Of a stretch of DNA of 64,000 nt, positions 52,479 through 62,390 are shown in pieces. The DNA comes from Phycisphaeraceae bacterium. GTDB taxonomy: Bacteria > Planctomycetota > Phycisphaerae > Phycisphaerales > SM1A02. Numbering within the stretch: the first letter of the stretch is position 1; each line of letters starts with the position of its first letter. A model generated the notes under the pieces. It was not told the origin of the DNA. It did no database searches and saw nothing but the letters and a program-made list of their open reading frames with translations. The position numbers were made by a program, and so were the translations under genes. The stretch spans positions 248,001 through 312,000 of the forward strand of contig JAHBWZ010000002.1 of the NCBI GenBank assembly GCA_019636755.1. The letters run 5' to 3'.

Positions 52479-53695
52479 CGACCACGGAGTCCACGGTCGC
52501 GGCGGCATCCACCATGCGCGAACAGCACGAGTCCTGGCTGCTCGCGCTCACCGGCACGCCGACCGCGGCCGGTCGCGAGGACCGCGTGATCGCGTGGATC
52601 GAGCGGTGGGCGGAGGAACGCCCGGCCGCGCTCCTGGAGCGGGACCGCGCGGGGAATCTCACGATCCGCCGGCGCACGACGGTGCCTGCGCCGGTGCCCG
52701 GGGCGGCGCACGAACTCGTCCTCGAAGCGCACCTGGATCATCCCGCGTTCGTCGTCGAGCGAGCCTCCGATGGCGCCGCCGGTCGAGAAGGCCTCGTGGA
52801 ACTCTCGTTCCGCGGATCCGTCCGCGATCCCTACTTCGTGGACGGCCGCATCGTGATCCATGCCGCGGACGGCGCTCCGCGCGGCGCAACCGTGCTGGAA
52901 GCGACGCCCGCGCAGCCGTTCCGCCGCTGCATCGCCCGCCTGGATGACGCCGGCCCCGGCGTGGCCGAGGGCGACATCGCGACGTGGGACGTCGGGCCGG
53001 CCCGGATCGAGGGCGGCCGGCTGCACGCGCCGGCCTGCGATGACCTGGCCGCGGTCGCCGCGGCGCTCTGTGCGTTCGATGTACTCCTGGAGGCGGACAT
53101 CGCCACGCCGGTCCGCCTGCTCTTCACCCGCGCCGAAGAGATCGGCTTCATCGGCGCCATCCGCGCCTGCCGGCTCGGCACGATTCCGGAGGGTGCGCGG
53201 ATCATCGCGCTGGAGAACTCCCGATCGTTCGCGGAGTCTCCGATCGGCGCCGGCCCCATCGTCCGCGTGGGCGACCGACTGAGCACGTTCGACCCTGAAC
53301 TGACCCGCGCCGTCGCGCAGACAGCGGCGGCGCTGGAAGCCGAGGATCCCACGTTCCGCTGGCAGCGCCGACTGATGCCCGGCGGCGCGTGCGAGGCGAC
53401 CGCATTCGGCGCGTTCGGTCACACCGCGACGTGCGTCTGCCTGCCCCTGGGCAACTACCACAACATGGGGGACCTGGAGCGCGTGGAATCGGAGCATCCC
53501 GCGAAGTCCGCGGTCGCCGCGGAGACGATCGCCATCGCCGACTTCCACGGGCTTGTCCGGCTCCTGGTCGCCTGCGGCACGCACCTCTCCATGGCCGAAC
53601 CGGTGATGGTGCTGCTGGACCGGCTGGAGCGGGAGCGTGCCTTCGTGCTCGGCGAACCGGTGCCCGGCGCCGGCGACCCGCCACCGCACGGATGA
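52475..53695 (+). CDS. M42-like (PepA/FrvX type) metallo-aminopeptidase
   Basis: This is a 406-residue protein. Metal-binding and catalytic patches of the M42/M28 clan are visible: EAHLDHPAFVV (first His-Asp), APACDDLAAVAAAL (bridging Asp), TRAEEIGFIGA (catalytic and metal Glu pair), IALENSRS and PLGNYHNM near the C-terminus (last His). Residues about 85-175 form the extra beta domain typical of M42 enzymes. Such enzymes are cytoplasmic, self-compartmentalising aminopeptidases. ATG 52475 overlaps the previous stop. Confidence 0.82.
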   Translation: MTTTESTVAAASTMREQHESWLLALTGTPTAAGREDRVIAWIERWAEERPAALLERDRAGNLTIRRRTTVPAPVPGAAHELVLEAHLDHPAFVVERASDGAAGREGLVELSFRGSVRDPYFVDGRIVIHAADGAPRGATVLEATPAQPFRRCIARLDDAGPGVAEGDIATWDVGPARIEGGRLHAPACDDLAAVAAALCAFDVLLEADIATPVRLLFTRAEEIGFIGAIRACRLGTIPEGARIIALENSRSFAESPIGAGPIVRVGDRLSTFDPELTRAVAQTAAALEAEDPTFRWQRRLMPGGACEATAFGAFGHTATCVCLPLGNYHNMGDLERVESEHPAKSAVAAETIAIADFHGLVRLLVACGTHLSMAEPVMVLLDRLERERAFVLGEPVPGAGDPPPHG

Positions 53696-53889
53696 CCGGC
53701 AGCGGACGGGCGCGCATCGCGCACGCGTTCCCGCGTGCGTGCACCGGCGGAATCGCGCCGACATGACGATGGTGCCGAACCGCAGACCGGCGCGGACGCC
53801 GCGGGCGGGGCGCGTATGCTGTGCGCTCGCACGCCCGTGCGGCGCGTCCGGATCGCGCCGCATCCGGACATGCCAGGGAGGATGGCGCG

Positions 53890-56181
53890 GTGACAGTGGA
53901 CTCGACGGCCCGGGGCCGGGCGGTTGCGGTGGCGAGGCCCGACGCCGGCGACACGGACGCCCGGATCGCGGGGATCCTGCGCGCGTACTGGGGTTTCGAG
54001 TCGCTCCGGCCGCTCCAGGCGGAGGCGATCCGTGCCGGCATCGACCATCGGGACGCGCTGGTCGTCCTTCCGACCGGCGGCGGCAAGTCCCTCTGCTACC
54101 AGGTGCCGCCGCTGCTCGTGGAAGGCCGCATGGACGTGGTCATCTCACCGCTCATCTCGCTCATGAAGGATCAGGTGGACGGCCTGCGGCAGAACGGCTA
54201 CCCCGCGGCCGCACTCCACAGCGGCCTGGACGCGGCCGAGCGTGCCGGGCTTCGCGAGGGCGTGCTCGCGGGCCGATACCGCCTGCTCTTCGTCTCACCG
54301 GAGCGGCTGGTGACCTCGGAGATGCAGAACCTCATCGCCCGGCTGGACGTCCGTGCCTTCGCCATCGACGAAGCGCACTGCATCAGCCAGTGGGGCCATG
54401 ACTTCCGTCCGGAGTACCGCCAGCTCGCCGTCCTGCGCGATCGCTTTCCCGCGGCGAGCGTCCACGCCTTCACGGCCACCGCCACGCCCCGCGTGCGCGA
54501 TGACATCATCGCGCAGCTCGACCTGCGTGATCCGTGCGTGCTGGTCGGCACGTTCGATCGGCCCAACCTGGTCTACCGCGTGCACGAGAAGGGCGATGTC
54601 CTGCAGCAGACGCTCGACGCGATCCGCCGGCACGACGGCGAGGCGGTCATCGTCTACTGCATCTCGCGCAAGGACACGGAGACGATGGCGGGTCACCTCG
54701 CCGCGGTCGGGGTCCGCGCTGCGGCCTATCACGCCGGGCTGGCGAAGGAGGTCCGGGCGCGGGTGCAGGAGGACTTCGCGGCGGAGCGGCTGGACGTTGT
54801 GGTGGCGACGGTCGCCTTCGGCATGGGCATCGACCGCAGCAACGTCCGTTGCGTCATCCACGCATCGATGCCGAAGTCGATCGAACACTTCCAGCAGGAG
54901 ACCGGCCGCGCCGGTCGCGACGGCCTGGAGGCGGAGTGCGTGCTCTTCTCGAGCTTCAGCGACGTCAGGCGATGGGAACGCCTCATCGAGCGGAGCGCCG
55001 CCGAGCAGTCGGAGGATCCCGACGGCGTCATCGAAGCGGGGAAGCAGCTCCTGCGCCAGATGAGCGCGTTCTGCCGGTCCGCCGAATGCCGGCACCGCGC
55101 GCTCTCCCGCTACTTCGGGCAGACGTACCCGCGCGAATCCTGCGACGCCTGCGACGTCTGCCTCGGCGAGGTGGAGGCCATGGAGGGTTCCCTGGAGATC
55201 GCGCAGAAGATCCTCTCGTGCGTCTACCGGACCGGCCAGCGCTACGGAGTCCGGTACGTCTGCGAGGTGCTGCACGGGGCGCGCACCGCGACGGTGATGG
55301 ATCGCGGTCACGACCGGCTGTCCGTCCACGGTCTCCTCCGGACGTATCCGCTGTCGACGCTTCAGCAGTTCGTGTATCAACTGGTGGAGCAGGGGTACCT
55401 GGCGCAGACGCCGGGCGACCGGCCGGTCGTGGAACTGACGGCGGACGCGCGCCCGGTGCTCCGCGGAGAGCGCCAGGTGCGCCTGGTCGATCCCGTACGG
55501 ACACACGCCCGGAGTCCGCACGCGACGGAGGACCAGTGGGCGGGCGTCGATCGCGACCTGTTCGAGCACCTGCGCGCCCTGCGACGCGAGTGCGCCGAAG
55601 CGCGCGGCGTACCGCCGTACGTCGTCTTCGCCGACACGGTCCTGCGCAGCCTCGCCGCGCGCCGGCCGTCGACGCTGGCCGCAATGCGCGCGGTGCACGG
55701 TATCGGCGAGCGGAAACTTGCCGAGTTCGGATCGCTCTTCGCCGAGGCGATCCACGCGTACTGCATCGAACACGACCTCGCATTCGACGTGCCGATCGAT
55801 CCCGCACTGCCCGTGCGTCCCGCCGCGCGTCCCGCCGCGAAGCGCCCGAACGAGACGCTCGCCCGCGCGATGGACGCGTTCGCGCGCGGCGCCTCCGTGG
55901 CCGAGGTCCGGGACGCGACCGGGCGCGCGGAATCCACCGCGTGGAACTACCTGGCGCAGTACATCGAGTCCGCCCGACCGGCGTCGATCGCCACGTGGGT
56001 GGATGCCGTCGCCCACGCGCGGGTGCTGGAGGCGGCACGGCGCGTCGATCGTCCCGGGCTCTCACCGATCTTCGAGGCACTGGAAGGCACCGTCCCGTAC
56101 AACGTCATCCGGATCGTGCTTGCCCATGCGCGGGCGATGGCCGTCGTTGACGCCGAGACCGCACGCGCCGGATCCGACTGA
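53890..56181 (+). CDS. recQ: ATP-dependent DNA helicase RecQ
   Basis: This 763-residue 3'-5' helicase acts in recombination and fork repair. Motif 0 is FESLRPLQ, Walker A TGGGKS is at 62-67 and DEAH at 160-163, followed by QWGHDFRP, the aromatic-rich loop of RecQ. The zinc-binding Cys set (CRSAECRHRALSRYFG; CDACDVCLG), winged helix and HRDC domain (about 555-630) are present. The C-terminal segment ARAMDAFARGASVAEVRD is an extra helix-turn-helix. GTG 53890 has GGGAGG nearby. A TATGCT at 53815-53820 may be the -10 box. Confidence 0.95.
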   Translation: MTVDSTARGRAVAVARPDAGDTDARIAGILRAYWGFESLRPLQAEAIRAGIDHRDALVVLPTGGGKSLCYQVPPLLVEGRMDVVISPLISLMKDQVDGLRQNGYPAAALHSGLDAAERAGLREGVLAGRYRLLFVSPERLVTSEMQNLIARLDVRAFAIDEAHCISQWGHDFRPEYRQLAVLRDRFPAASVHAFTATATPRVRDDIIAQLDLRDPCVLVGTFDRPNLVYRVHEKGDVLQQTLDAIRRHDGEAVIVYCISRKDTETMAGHLAAVGVRAAAYHAGLAKEVRARVQEDFAAERLDVVVATVAFGMGIDRSNVRCVIHASMPKSIEHFQQETGRAGRDGLEAECVLFSSFSDVRRWERLIERSAAEQSEDPDGVIEAGKQLLRQMSAFCRSAECRHRALSRYFGQTYPRESCDACDVCLGEVEAMEGSLEIAQKILSCVYRTGQRYGVRYVCEVLHGARTATVMDRGHDRLSVHGLLRTYPLSTLQQFVYQLVEQGYLAQTPGDRPVVELTADARPVLRGERQVRLVDPVRTHARSPHATEDQWAGVDRDLFEHLRALRRECAEARGVPPYVVFADTVLRSLAARRPSTLAAMRAVHGIGERKLAEFGSLFAEAIHAYCIEHDLAFDVPIDPALPVRPAARPAAKRPNETLARAMDAFARGASVAEVRDATGRAESTAWNYLAQYIESARPASIATWVDAVAHARVLEAARRVDRPGLSPIFEALEGTVPYNVIRIVLAHARAMAVVDAETARAGSD

Positions 56182-56350
56182 CGCACCGGGCGCCACGGGG
56201 CACTGCGCACACTTTCCGGACGTCGCGGTGCCGCGTGCCTCGCGGCTGACGTGCCCTGCCGCCGCACGAACGACGTCCGGCCGGACGCCGCACCGGTCCG
56301 GACCATGCGGGACGGCGCGCTTCCGGCCGGGTCGCGTCACAATACACGGC

Positions 56351-56845
56351 GTGGACCTGGATCCCGACGCCTACGACACCCTGCGGCGCATCGCCGCCTC
56401 GTACCTCGAGCGGGAACGGGCCGGTCACACCCTTCAGCCGACGGCGCTGGTGCATGAGGCATTCATCCGCCTGGCCGACGGCACCTATGCCGACGAGTCG
56501 CACTTCCGCGCGGCGGCGGCGACGGCGATGCGCCGGATCCTGGTCGATCATGCGCGGTCGCGCGGCGCGGACAAGCGCGGCGGCGGGCGCCTGCACATCA
56601 CGCTGGTGGACGGCGTCACCGCCGACGAACCGGACATCGACCTGCTGGCGCTCGATGAAGCCATCCAGGCGCTGGACGGACTCAGCGCCCGTCGCGCCCG
56701 CGTGGTCGAACTGCGCTTCTTCGGCGGGATGACCGCGGCGGAGATCGGCGCGACGCTCGGCATCGCGACGAAGACCGCCGATGCCGACTGGTACTTTGCG
56801 CGGGCATGGCTGCGGAAGCGCCTGGACGACGGGGACCGGACGTGA
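56351..56845 (+). CDS. ECF RNA polymerase sigma factor
   Basis: This is a 164-residue sigma factor of the group common in planctomycetes. Region 2 reads LRRIAASYLERERAGHTLQ, TALVHEAFIRLAD, FRAAAATAMRRILVDHARSR. Region 4 reads LSARRARVVELRFFGGMTAAEIGATLGIATKTADADWYFARAWL. The GTG start at 56351 has no Shine-Dalgarno sequence. Its stop overlaps the kinase start as GTGA, so the pair is co-translated, like pair 1 at 15.8-18.6 kb. Confidence 0.92.
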   Translation: MDLDPDAYDTLRRIAASYLERERAGHTLQPTALVHEAFIRLADGTYADESHFRAAAATAMRRILVDHARSRGADKRGGGRLHITLVDGVTADEPDIDLLALDEAIQALDGLSARRARVVELRFFGGMTAAEIGATLGIATKTADADWYFARAWLRKRLDDGDRT

Positions 56846-59800
56846 CCGCCGAGGACGATCCCCTCGACCGCCTTGCCGCGCTCTTCGAGGCGCTGCGCGA
56901 GGTGCCACCGGCCGACCGCGACAGCGCCATCGACCGCGCCTGCGGTGGTGATGCCGCGCTGGCCGGAGAACTGCGCGCGCTGCTGGCGCACCATGACGCG
57001 GACGCCGGCCCGCTTGCGGCACCGCTCGCGATCACCGTGTCGGACGCCGCCGCGCAGAGACGTCGCATCGAGCACGTCGGCCCGTACCGGATCATCCGGC
57101 CGCTCGGCGAAGGCGGCATGGGCGTCGTGCACCTGGCGGAACAGGACAGCCCCCGGCGCCTGGTGGCGCTGAAGATGCTCCGGCCGGGGCTCGTGAGCCG
57201 ATCGCTCGCCAGGCGCTTTGCGCAGGAGAGCGATCTGCTCGGCCGCCTCCAGCATCCCGGCATCGCCGCCGTCTACGAGGCGGGCACGGCGGACCTGGGC
57301 TTCGGTCCGCAGCCCTACTTCGCGATGGAGTACGTGGAAGGCATTCCGCTGACCGAGCATGCCGACCGCGCATCGCTGGACCGGGCGGCGCGGCTGCGCC
57401 TGGTCATGGAGATCGCCCAGGCGCTCCAGCACGCGCATGATCGCGGCATCGTCCACCGGGATCTCAAGCCTGCCAACATCCTCATCGATCCTGCGGGCCG
57501 ACCGCGCATCCTCGACTTCGGGGTCGCCCGCTCGCTGGATGCCGACGCGCGCTTCACCACGCTCCGCACCGACGTCGGCCAGCTCGTGGGCACGATCCCC
57601 TACATGAGCCCGGAGCAGCTGGACGGGCGACCCACGATCGATGCCAGGTCCGATGTCTACGCACTCGGCGTGCTTACCTATGAACTTCTGACGGGCCGGC
57701 TTCCCCACGAGGTCCGCGATCGATCGGTCGTCGATGCCATCGCCCGGCTCCGCCACGACGACCCGACGACCCTCGCCACCGCGAATCCCGACTGCCGCGG
57801 TGATCTCGACGTCATCGTCCGCAAGGCGCTGGAACGCGATCCGGATCGTCGATATCCGACGGCGACCGCGCTGGCCCGCGACCTGGATCGCTTCCTCCGC
57901 GACGAGCCCATCGAGGCCCGCCCACCGAGCGTCATCTACCGATCGCGCAAGTTCGTGCGCCGACATCGGACGCTCGTGATCGCCACCGCCGCGCTCATGC
58001 TTGTCCTGGCCGGCGCCGCGATCGTGGCCGCGCTGCTCGCCATCGAGGCGGAGTCGCGCCGCCGCGAGGCGATGGATCTCGCCGCCCGGCGCGCCCGCGA
58101 GGCCGTCGTCGGCCGGATCGGCGCGGCGGCCGCCGATCTCCAGTCCGCGGGGAGCCGTTCGACCGGCATCCGACTCCGGGCACTTCCCTCGGACGCGGAC
58201 GCGCGGTGGGAAGTCCGTCATCTCACCGCCATGCTGGACGGCAGTGCCCGCCAGGTCCCGTACGCGGGCGAGTCGATCCTGCGCGCCGTGGTCACGACAG
58301 AGGAAACGATCGTCACCGCCGAGCGCGACGGCACGATCCGCATCGGCCGGCCGGAGCCGCCCGCGCCGATGGGACCGTATGCGTGGCGGACCGCGGGCAC
58401 CGTCGGCGGCATGCCGGCGGACCTCGTCGCGGATGGGGAGACGCTGGCCGTCGCCGCCGCCGTGGACGGCACGGTGATCGCGTTCGATCCGCGCACCGCC
58501 TCGCCGCGGTGGCGCACCACGCTCGACATGCGTATCCGCACACTCGCGGCAAGCGAGGCCGCCGGCATCGTCGCCGTCGTCGTCGAGCACCAGGAGATGC
58601 GCATGCTCGAGGCGCGCGACGGGCGCGAGCGGACCCGGTTTCCGCACATCCCCATCCCCGAACGGATGGCGTTCGCGCCGGACGGCCGCACGCTGCTGAC
58701 ATGGTCTCCGCGCGGCGGACTGCGCCTCGTCGATGCATCGTCCGGAGCCCTCGTCCGTGACCTGCCCGGCCACCGCGCCCGGGTCTCGGCGCTGGCGTTC
58801 TCGCCCGGCGGCGACCGGGTGGCGACCGGGGATGCCGACGGCGCGGTGCTCGTGCGCTCCGCCGCGACCGGGGACCTGCTCGCCACGATGCACATCCCCG
58901 GCGGGCCGACCTTCGTCCACACGCTCGCGTTCGCGCCCGATGCGCGCACGCTGGTCGCCGGCACCGGGATCGGGACCGTCGTCGCCTGGGACCTGGACGA
59001 GGCCGCGCGCCTGCCGCGCGTCATCTACCTGCCGGTCGCACGGATCCAGGCACTCGCCTGGCATGCCTCCGCGTCGGACCGCGTCTCCGCGATCACGGTC
59101 CCGGCGGGCGTCTTCCAGATCGATGCGACGACGCTCGCGCCGCCGCCGTCGCTGCCGATGCTGACGAGGATCGCGGGCGTCCTGGACGGCAATGTCTCCG
59201 CGGTCGCGGCAGGAGACGGCGCCGTCGTGTTCATCTGCATGCACACGGGCGAGATCATCGCCGCGCCGCGCATCGCTCGAACGATGCACCGGTCCATCAC
59301 CACGGCGCCGGATGGACGGACCGTGCTCCTGACCGATCAGGAAGGCATCATTCATCGATGGACGCCGGGAGAGTCGACCGTCGATCGCTGGCCGACCGGT
59401 GACCGTACCGTGGGGTGGGGCAGCGCGTTCCTGCGCGCCGGCGATGGCGACGGACCGTCACGCTGGCGCATGGCGCTGGTCTCCGCGAAGGGCCATGTCC
59501 GGCTGCTCGATCATGACGGCGCCGAAGTCCGGACGCTGAGCGTCGATCCGCGGAATGTGAGCGCCCTCGCCGCCGACCCGTCCGCGGCGCGCTTCGTGAC
59601 TGCGGGCGCCGATGGCCGCATCCGCCTCTGGTCCGCCGACGGCGCTGATCTCGGGACGATCGCACGACTCCCGGACGGCGCCAGCGCGGTGGCCTGGATC
59701 GACGCCGGGCGGCTCGCCGCCGGCAGCGAGGACGGCACGCTGTATCTCATCCACCTGTCGACGGGCGAGGTGACGTGGAGCGCCGCCGCCCATCCCACGA

Positions 59801-60171
59801 TCATCAACGACATCGCGGTGTCTCCGGACCGGACGCGCCTCGCCACCGCCTCGACCGACCGCACCGTCCGCCTCTTCGACATCGAGACCGGCGACGAGGT
59901 GCTCGTGCTGCGCGACATCACCGCGGCGATGCACGGCATCCGCTTCTCGGCGGACGGTGCCACGCTGGCCGGGACCACCCTGGACGGCGCCCTGCGCTTC
60001 TGGCGCACGCATCCGGAGCGCACCGTCGCCGCCCTGCGCCGACTCCGCCGCGGCATCCTCGCCGGCACCGTGACCGCGGCAGACCTGGCCGCCGCCGACC
60101 CGGCGCTGGTGAGGACGTTCGAGGCGCAGGCCGCACTGGCCGGGGCACTTCGGACGAAGCCGCCGCAGTGA
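56842..60171 (+). CDS. transmembrane Ser/Thr protein kinase with WD40-like repeats
   Basis: This is an 1109-residue protein. The N-terminal about 70 residues form a small helical domain often found before planctomycete kinases. The kinase domain has GEGGMGVVH, Lys111, HRD at 205-207 (HRDLKPANI) and DFG at Asp225; all catalytic residues are intact. A transmembrane helix lies near 374-397. The rest (about 450-1095) is a series of WD40-like beta-propeller repeats (VSALAFSPGGDRVATGDADG; IAVSPDRTRLATASTDRTVRLFD). Topology puts the propeller outside the cytoplasm as a possible sensor (inference). It is paired with the upstream ECF factor. Confidence 0.93.
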   Translation: MTAEDDPLDRLAALFEALREVPPADRDSAIDRACGGDAALAGELRALLAHHDADAGPLAAPLAITVSDAAAQRRRIEHVGPYRIIRPLGEGGMGVVHLAEQDSPRRLVALKMLRPGLVSRSLARRFAQESDLLGRLQHPGIAAVYEAGTADLGFGPQPYFAMEYVEGIPLTEHADRASLDRAARLRLVMEIAQALQHAHDRGIVHRDLKPANILIDPAGRPRILDFGVARSLDADARFTTLRTDVGQLVGTIPYMSPEQLDGRPTIDARSDVYALGVLTYELLTGRLPHEVRDRSVVDAIARLRHDDPTTLATANPDCRGDLDVIVRKALERDPDRRYPTATALARDLDRFLRDEPIEARPPSVIYRSRKFVRRHRTLVIATAALMLVLAGAAIVAALLAIEAESRRREAMDLAARRAREAVVGRIGAAAADLQSAGSRSTGIRLRALPSDADARWEVRHLTAMLDGSARQVPYAGESILRAVVTTEETIVTAERDGTIRIGRPEPPAPMGPYAWRTAGTVGGMPADLVADGETLAVAAAVDGTVIAFDPRTASPRWRTTLDMRIRTLAASEAAGIVAVVVEHQEMRMLEARDGRERTRFPHIPIPERMAFAPDGRTLLTWSPRGGLRLVDASSGALVRDLPGHRARVSALAFSPGGDRVATGDADGAVLVRSAATGDLLATMHIPGGPTFVHTLAFAPDARTLVAGTGIGTVVAWDLDEAARLPRVIYLPVARIQALAWHASASDRVSAITVPAGVFQIDATTLAPPPSLPMLTRIAGVLDGNVSAVAAGDGAVVFICMHTGEIIAAPRIARTMHRSITTAPDGRTVLLTDQEGIIHRWTPGESTVDRWPTGDRTVGWGSAFLRAGDGDGPSRWRMALVSAKGHVRLLDHDGAEVRTLSVDPRNVSALAADPSAARFVTAGADGRIRLWSADGADLGTIARLPDGASAVAWIDAGRLAAGSEDGTLYLIHLSTGEVTWSAAAHPTIINDIAVSPDRTRLATASTDRTVRLFDIETGDEVLVLRDITAAMHGIRFSADGATLAGTTLDGALRFWRTHPERTVAALRRLRRGILAGTVTAADLAAADPALVRTFEAQAALAGALRTKPPQ

Positions 60172-60318
60172 CCGTGCCCGGTCGTCGACCGCGGCCGTCG
60201 ACGCCGCGCCTTCCCGACCCCTCGCGGACACCGACGCCGGCGGTCCCCGCGGAGTGGCGGCTCTGTACCATGGCGTGCACACACACGGAGCACCCCGGGG
60301 GCATCACAGGAGCATCGC

Positions 60319-60573
60319 ATGGCCATCGTCGCGTGGATCGTGCTGGGCCTGGTCGCCGGACTCCTGGCGAAACTCATCATGCCGGGCAATGACCCGGGGG
60401 GGCTCGTCATCACGATCGTGCTCGGCATCGCCGGCGCCCTCGTCGGCGGCTTTCTCGGCACGCAACTCGGGTTCGGCGGCATCTCCGGCTTCGACCTGCG
60501 CAGCCTGGCGCTGGCGGTGGGCGGCTCGATCCTGCTGCTGGCCGGCTATCGCGTCATGCGCGGGCGCCGATAG
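60319..60573 (+). CDS. GlsB/YeaQ/YmgE-family small membrane protein
   Basis: This 84-residue protein has three hydrophobic helices and the family pattern IVLGLVAGLLAKLIMPG, followed by GGLVITIVLGIAGALVGGFLG. Members are stress-associated inner-membrane proteins of unknown mechanism. The ATG has a clear CAGGAGC Shine-Dalgarno sequence, and TACCAT at 60266-60271 may be its -10 box. It is not coupled to the kinase gene. Confidence 0.9.
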   Translation: MAIVAWIVLGLVAGLLAKLIMPGNDPGGLVITIVLGIAGALVGGFLGTQLGFGGISGFDLRSLALAVGGSILLLAGYRVMRGRR

Positions 60574-60615
60574 CACGCGCCGCGAGCAGCACTCCGGGCG
60601 TCCGATGCCTTCGGT

Positions 60616-61104
60616 TCAGCGGGTCAGGCTGTCCGCCGCCGCGCACAGCATCGTGTAGTACGCGTCCACGTCCAGTCCCAGGAGCGCGGCGCCGAAGAGT
60701 TCCGCCTCGACGTGGCTGACGACGTCACCGTAATTGACCGACGGGATGTAGTACGCCACGAGCGCCGGGATCAGGTGGTCCACCGGTGCAAAGAGCGGGT
60801 GGATGAACAGGCAGTAGCCGTCGGACGGATGATCGCCCAGCGGCTCGAGGCATGCGAACTCGCCCTTCTTCAGTGGCGCGGCGTCGAAGCGGATGCCCAG
60901 CGGGTACCGCACGACCGTGCGGTCCTCCAGCATCCGCAGGAGCGCGGCGCGCCCGATCCCGCCGGCCGCGGTTCCGGACCCGTCGGCATAGTGCGCACGC
61001 GCGGCGCGGGCCTTCGCGACGACATGGTCCCGCAGCGACGCCCGTGCATCGGCCTCCGTCGGCACATCATCCGCCTGCGTGCATGGGGATCCGTCGCCGG
61101 TCAT
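60616..61104 (-). CDS. protein of unknown function at the end of a respiratory operon
   Basis: This is a 162-residue soluble protein without signal peptide or heme and FeS motifs. The C-terminal half looks folded (YCLFIHPLFAPVDHLIPALVAYYIPS, VEAELFGAALLGLD). Its ATG overlaps the stop of the NrfD-type gene as ATGA, so it belongs to that operon and may be an accessory or assembly factor. I know of no family name. Confidence 0.65.
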   Translation of the reverse strand: MTGDGSPCTQADDVPTEADARASLRDHVVAKARAARAHYADGSGTAAGGIGRAALLRMLEDRTVVRYPLGIRFDAAPLKKGEFACLEPLGDHPSDGYCLFIHPLFAPVDHLIPALVAYYIPSVNYGDVVSHVEAELFGAALLGLDVDAYYTMLCAAADSLTR

Positions 61105-62390
61105 GATGCGTGCGCTCCCGCGGCGCCGCCCGCCGCGTGCTGCCCCCGCACCGGACCGGCGGCACCGCCGCCGGATGCCGTCGCCGCGGAGAACGCCTGG
61201 TCATGCGTCAGCCGCCCGGCAAGAACGGGCACGGTGATCCGCACGAGGATCGTGTAGATCAGAAGTCCCAGCGCCCAGATGCCCAGCGTGACCAGGATCT
61301 CGTTGAGCGTCGGGACGTACTCCACGATCTCTCCCAGCGGCGTCGGGATGAAGGCGGGCACGATCAAGCCCATGCCCTTCTCGATCCAGATGCCGACGAT
61401 CAGCATGACGCACGCCACCTGGAGAACGGCCAGGCGCCGGCTGATCGGGAGATAGAGCAGCGCCATGGCCACCAGGTTCAGCGCGATCGCCGACCAGATC
61501 CACGGGACCAGCGCGCTGTGCCCGTGCAGCCCCAGAAAGAGGTAGTGCGCCGAGGCGCCGTGCGCGGAGTCCGTGTAGAACTCCGTGAACGCCTCCGAGC
61601 CCAGGAGGAACATGTTGATCGTCAGCGCGATCGCCACCGTGGTCCGGAGCGTCAGGAACGCCTTGCGGGGCACGTCGTACCCGGTGAAGCGCTGGAGCAC
61701 CGAGAGCGTCAGGATCAGGAAGGCCGGGCCCGCGGCGAAGGCGGAGGCGAGGAACCGCGGCGCCACGACCGCCGAGTTCCAGAACGGCCGGCCGCCCAGG
61801 CCGCTGTAGAGGAACGCGGTGACGGTGTGGATGCTGATCGCCCACACGATCGCCACGAAGACGAACGGGATGTAGAAGATCCGGCTGGGCGGACGGCGCC
61901 GGTAGGCGCAGTAGACCAGGTATCCGCAGATGTGCAGGTTGAGCAGGAGATAGCCGTTCAGCACGACCACGTCCCACGTGAGCATGGAGGTCGGGAAGTT
62001 GAATCGCAGCAGCAGGTGGTGGAATCGCTCGGGCCGGCCGAGGTCGGCGGTGACGAACAGCATCGCCATGATGATCGCGGCGACGGCGAAGAGTTCCCCG
62101 AAGATGACCAGGTCATGCAGTTCCCGGTTCCGGAAGATGTACACCGGGATGACAAGCATCACCGCGGCGGCGGCCATGCCGACCAGGAACGTGAAGTTGG
62201 CGATGTAGAAGCCCCACGAGACCTGGTCGGTCATGCCGGTCGTCGCGAGTCCCTGCACGAACTGCCGGCACCAGGCGTTGATGCCCAGCAGCACGAACAC
62301 GGTCAGCGCGAACATCCACGTGTAGTACCGCCGGTCACCGACGAAACTCAGCCGGAAGCAGCGTGCGAGGAAGACCAGGTACGTCCTCAT
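61101..62390 (-). CDS. NrfD/PsrC-family quinone-interacting membrane subunit (DsrP/HmcC-like)
   Basis: This is a 429-residue integral membrane protein with about ten helices. WGFYIANFTFLVGMAAAAVM, ELHDLVIFGE, VTADLGRPERFHHL, FPTSMLTWDVVVLNGYLLLN and SIHTVTAFLYSGLGGRPFW are hallmark NrfD-family segments close to DsrP and HmcC. It exchanges electrons with the quinone pool for the periplasmic FeS protein encoded upstream. ATG 62390 overlaps that gene's stop as ATGA; an in-frame extension upstream is inside that gene. The C-terminal about 35 residues are Gly/Ala-rich. Confidence 0.9.
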   Translation of the reverse strand: MRTYLVFLARCFRLSFVGDRRYYTWMFALTVFVLLGINAWCRQFVQGLATTGMTDQVSWGFYIANFTFLVGMAAAAVMLVIPVYIFRNRELHDLVIFGELFAVAAIIMAMLFVTADLGRPERFHHLLLRFNFPTSMLTWDVVVLNGYLLLNLHICGYLVYCAYRRRPPSRIFYIPFVFVAIVWAISIHTVTAFLYSGLGGRPFWNSAVVAPRFLASAFAAGPAFLILTLSVLQRFTGYDVPRKAFLTLRTTVAIALTINMFLLGSEAFTEFYTDSAHGASAHYLFLGLHGHSALVPWIWSAIALNLVAMALLYLPISRRLAVLQVACVMLIVGIWIEKGMGLIVPAFIPTPLGEIVEYVPTLNEILVTLGIWALGLLIYTILVRITVPVLAGRLTHDQAFSAATASGGGAAGPVRGQHAAGGAAGAHAS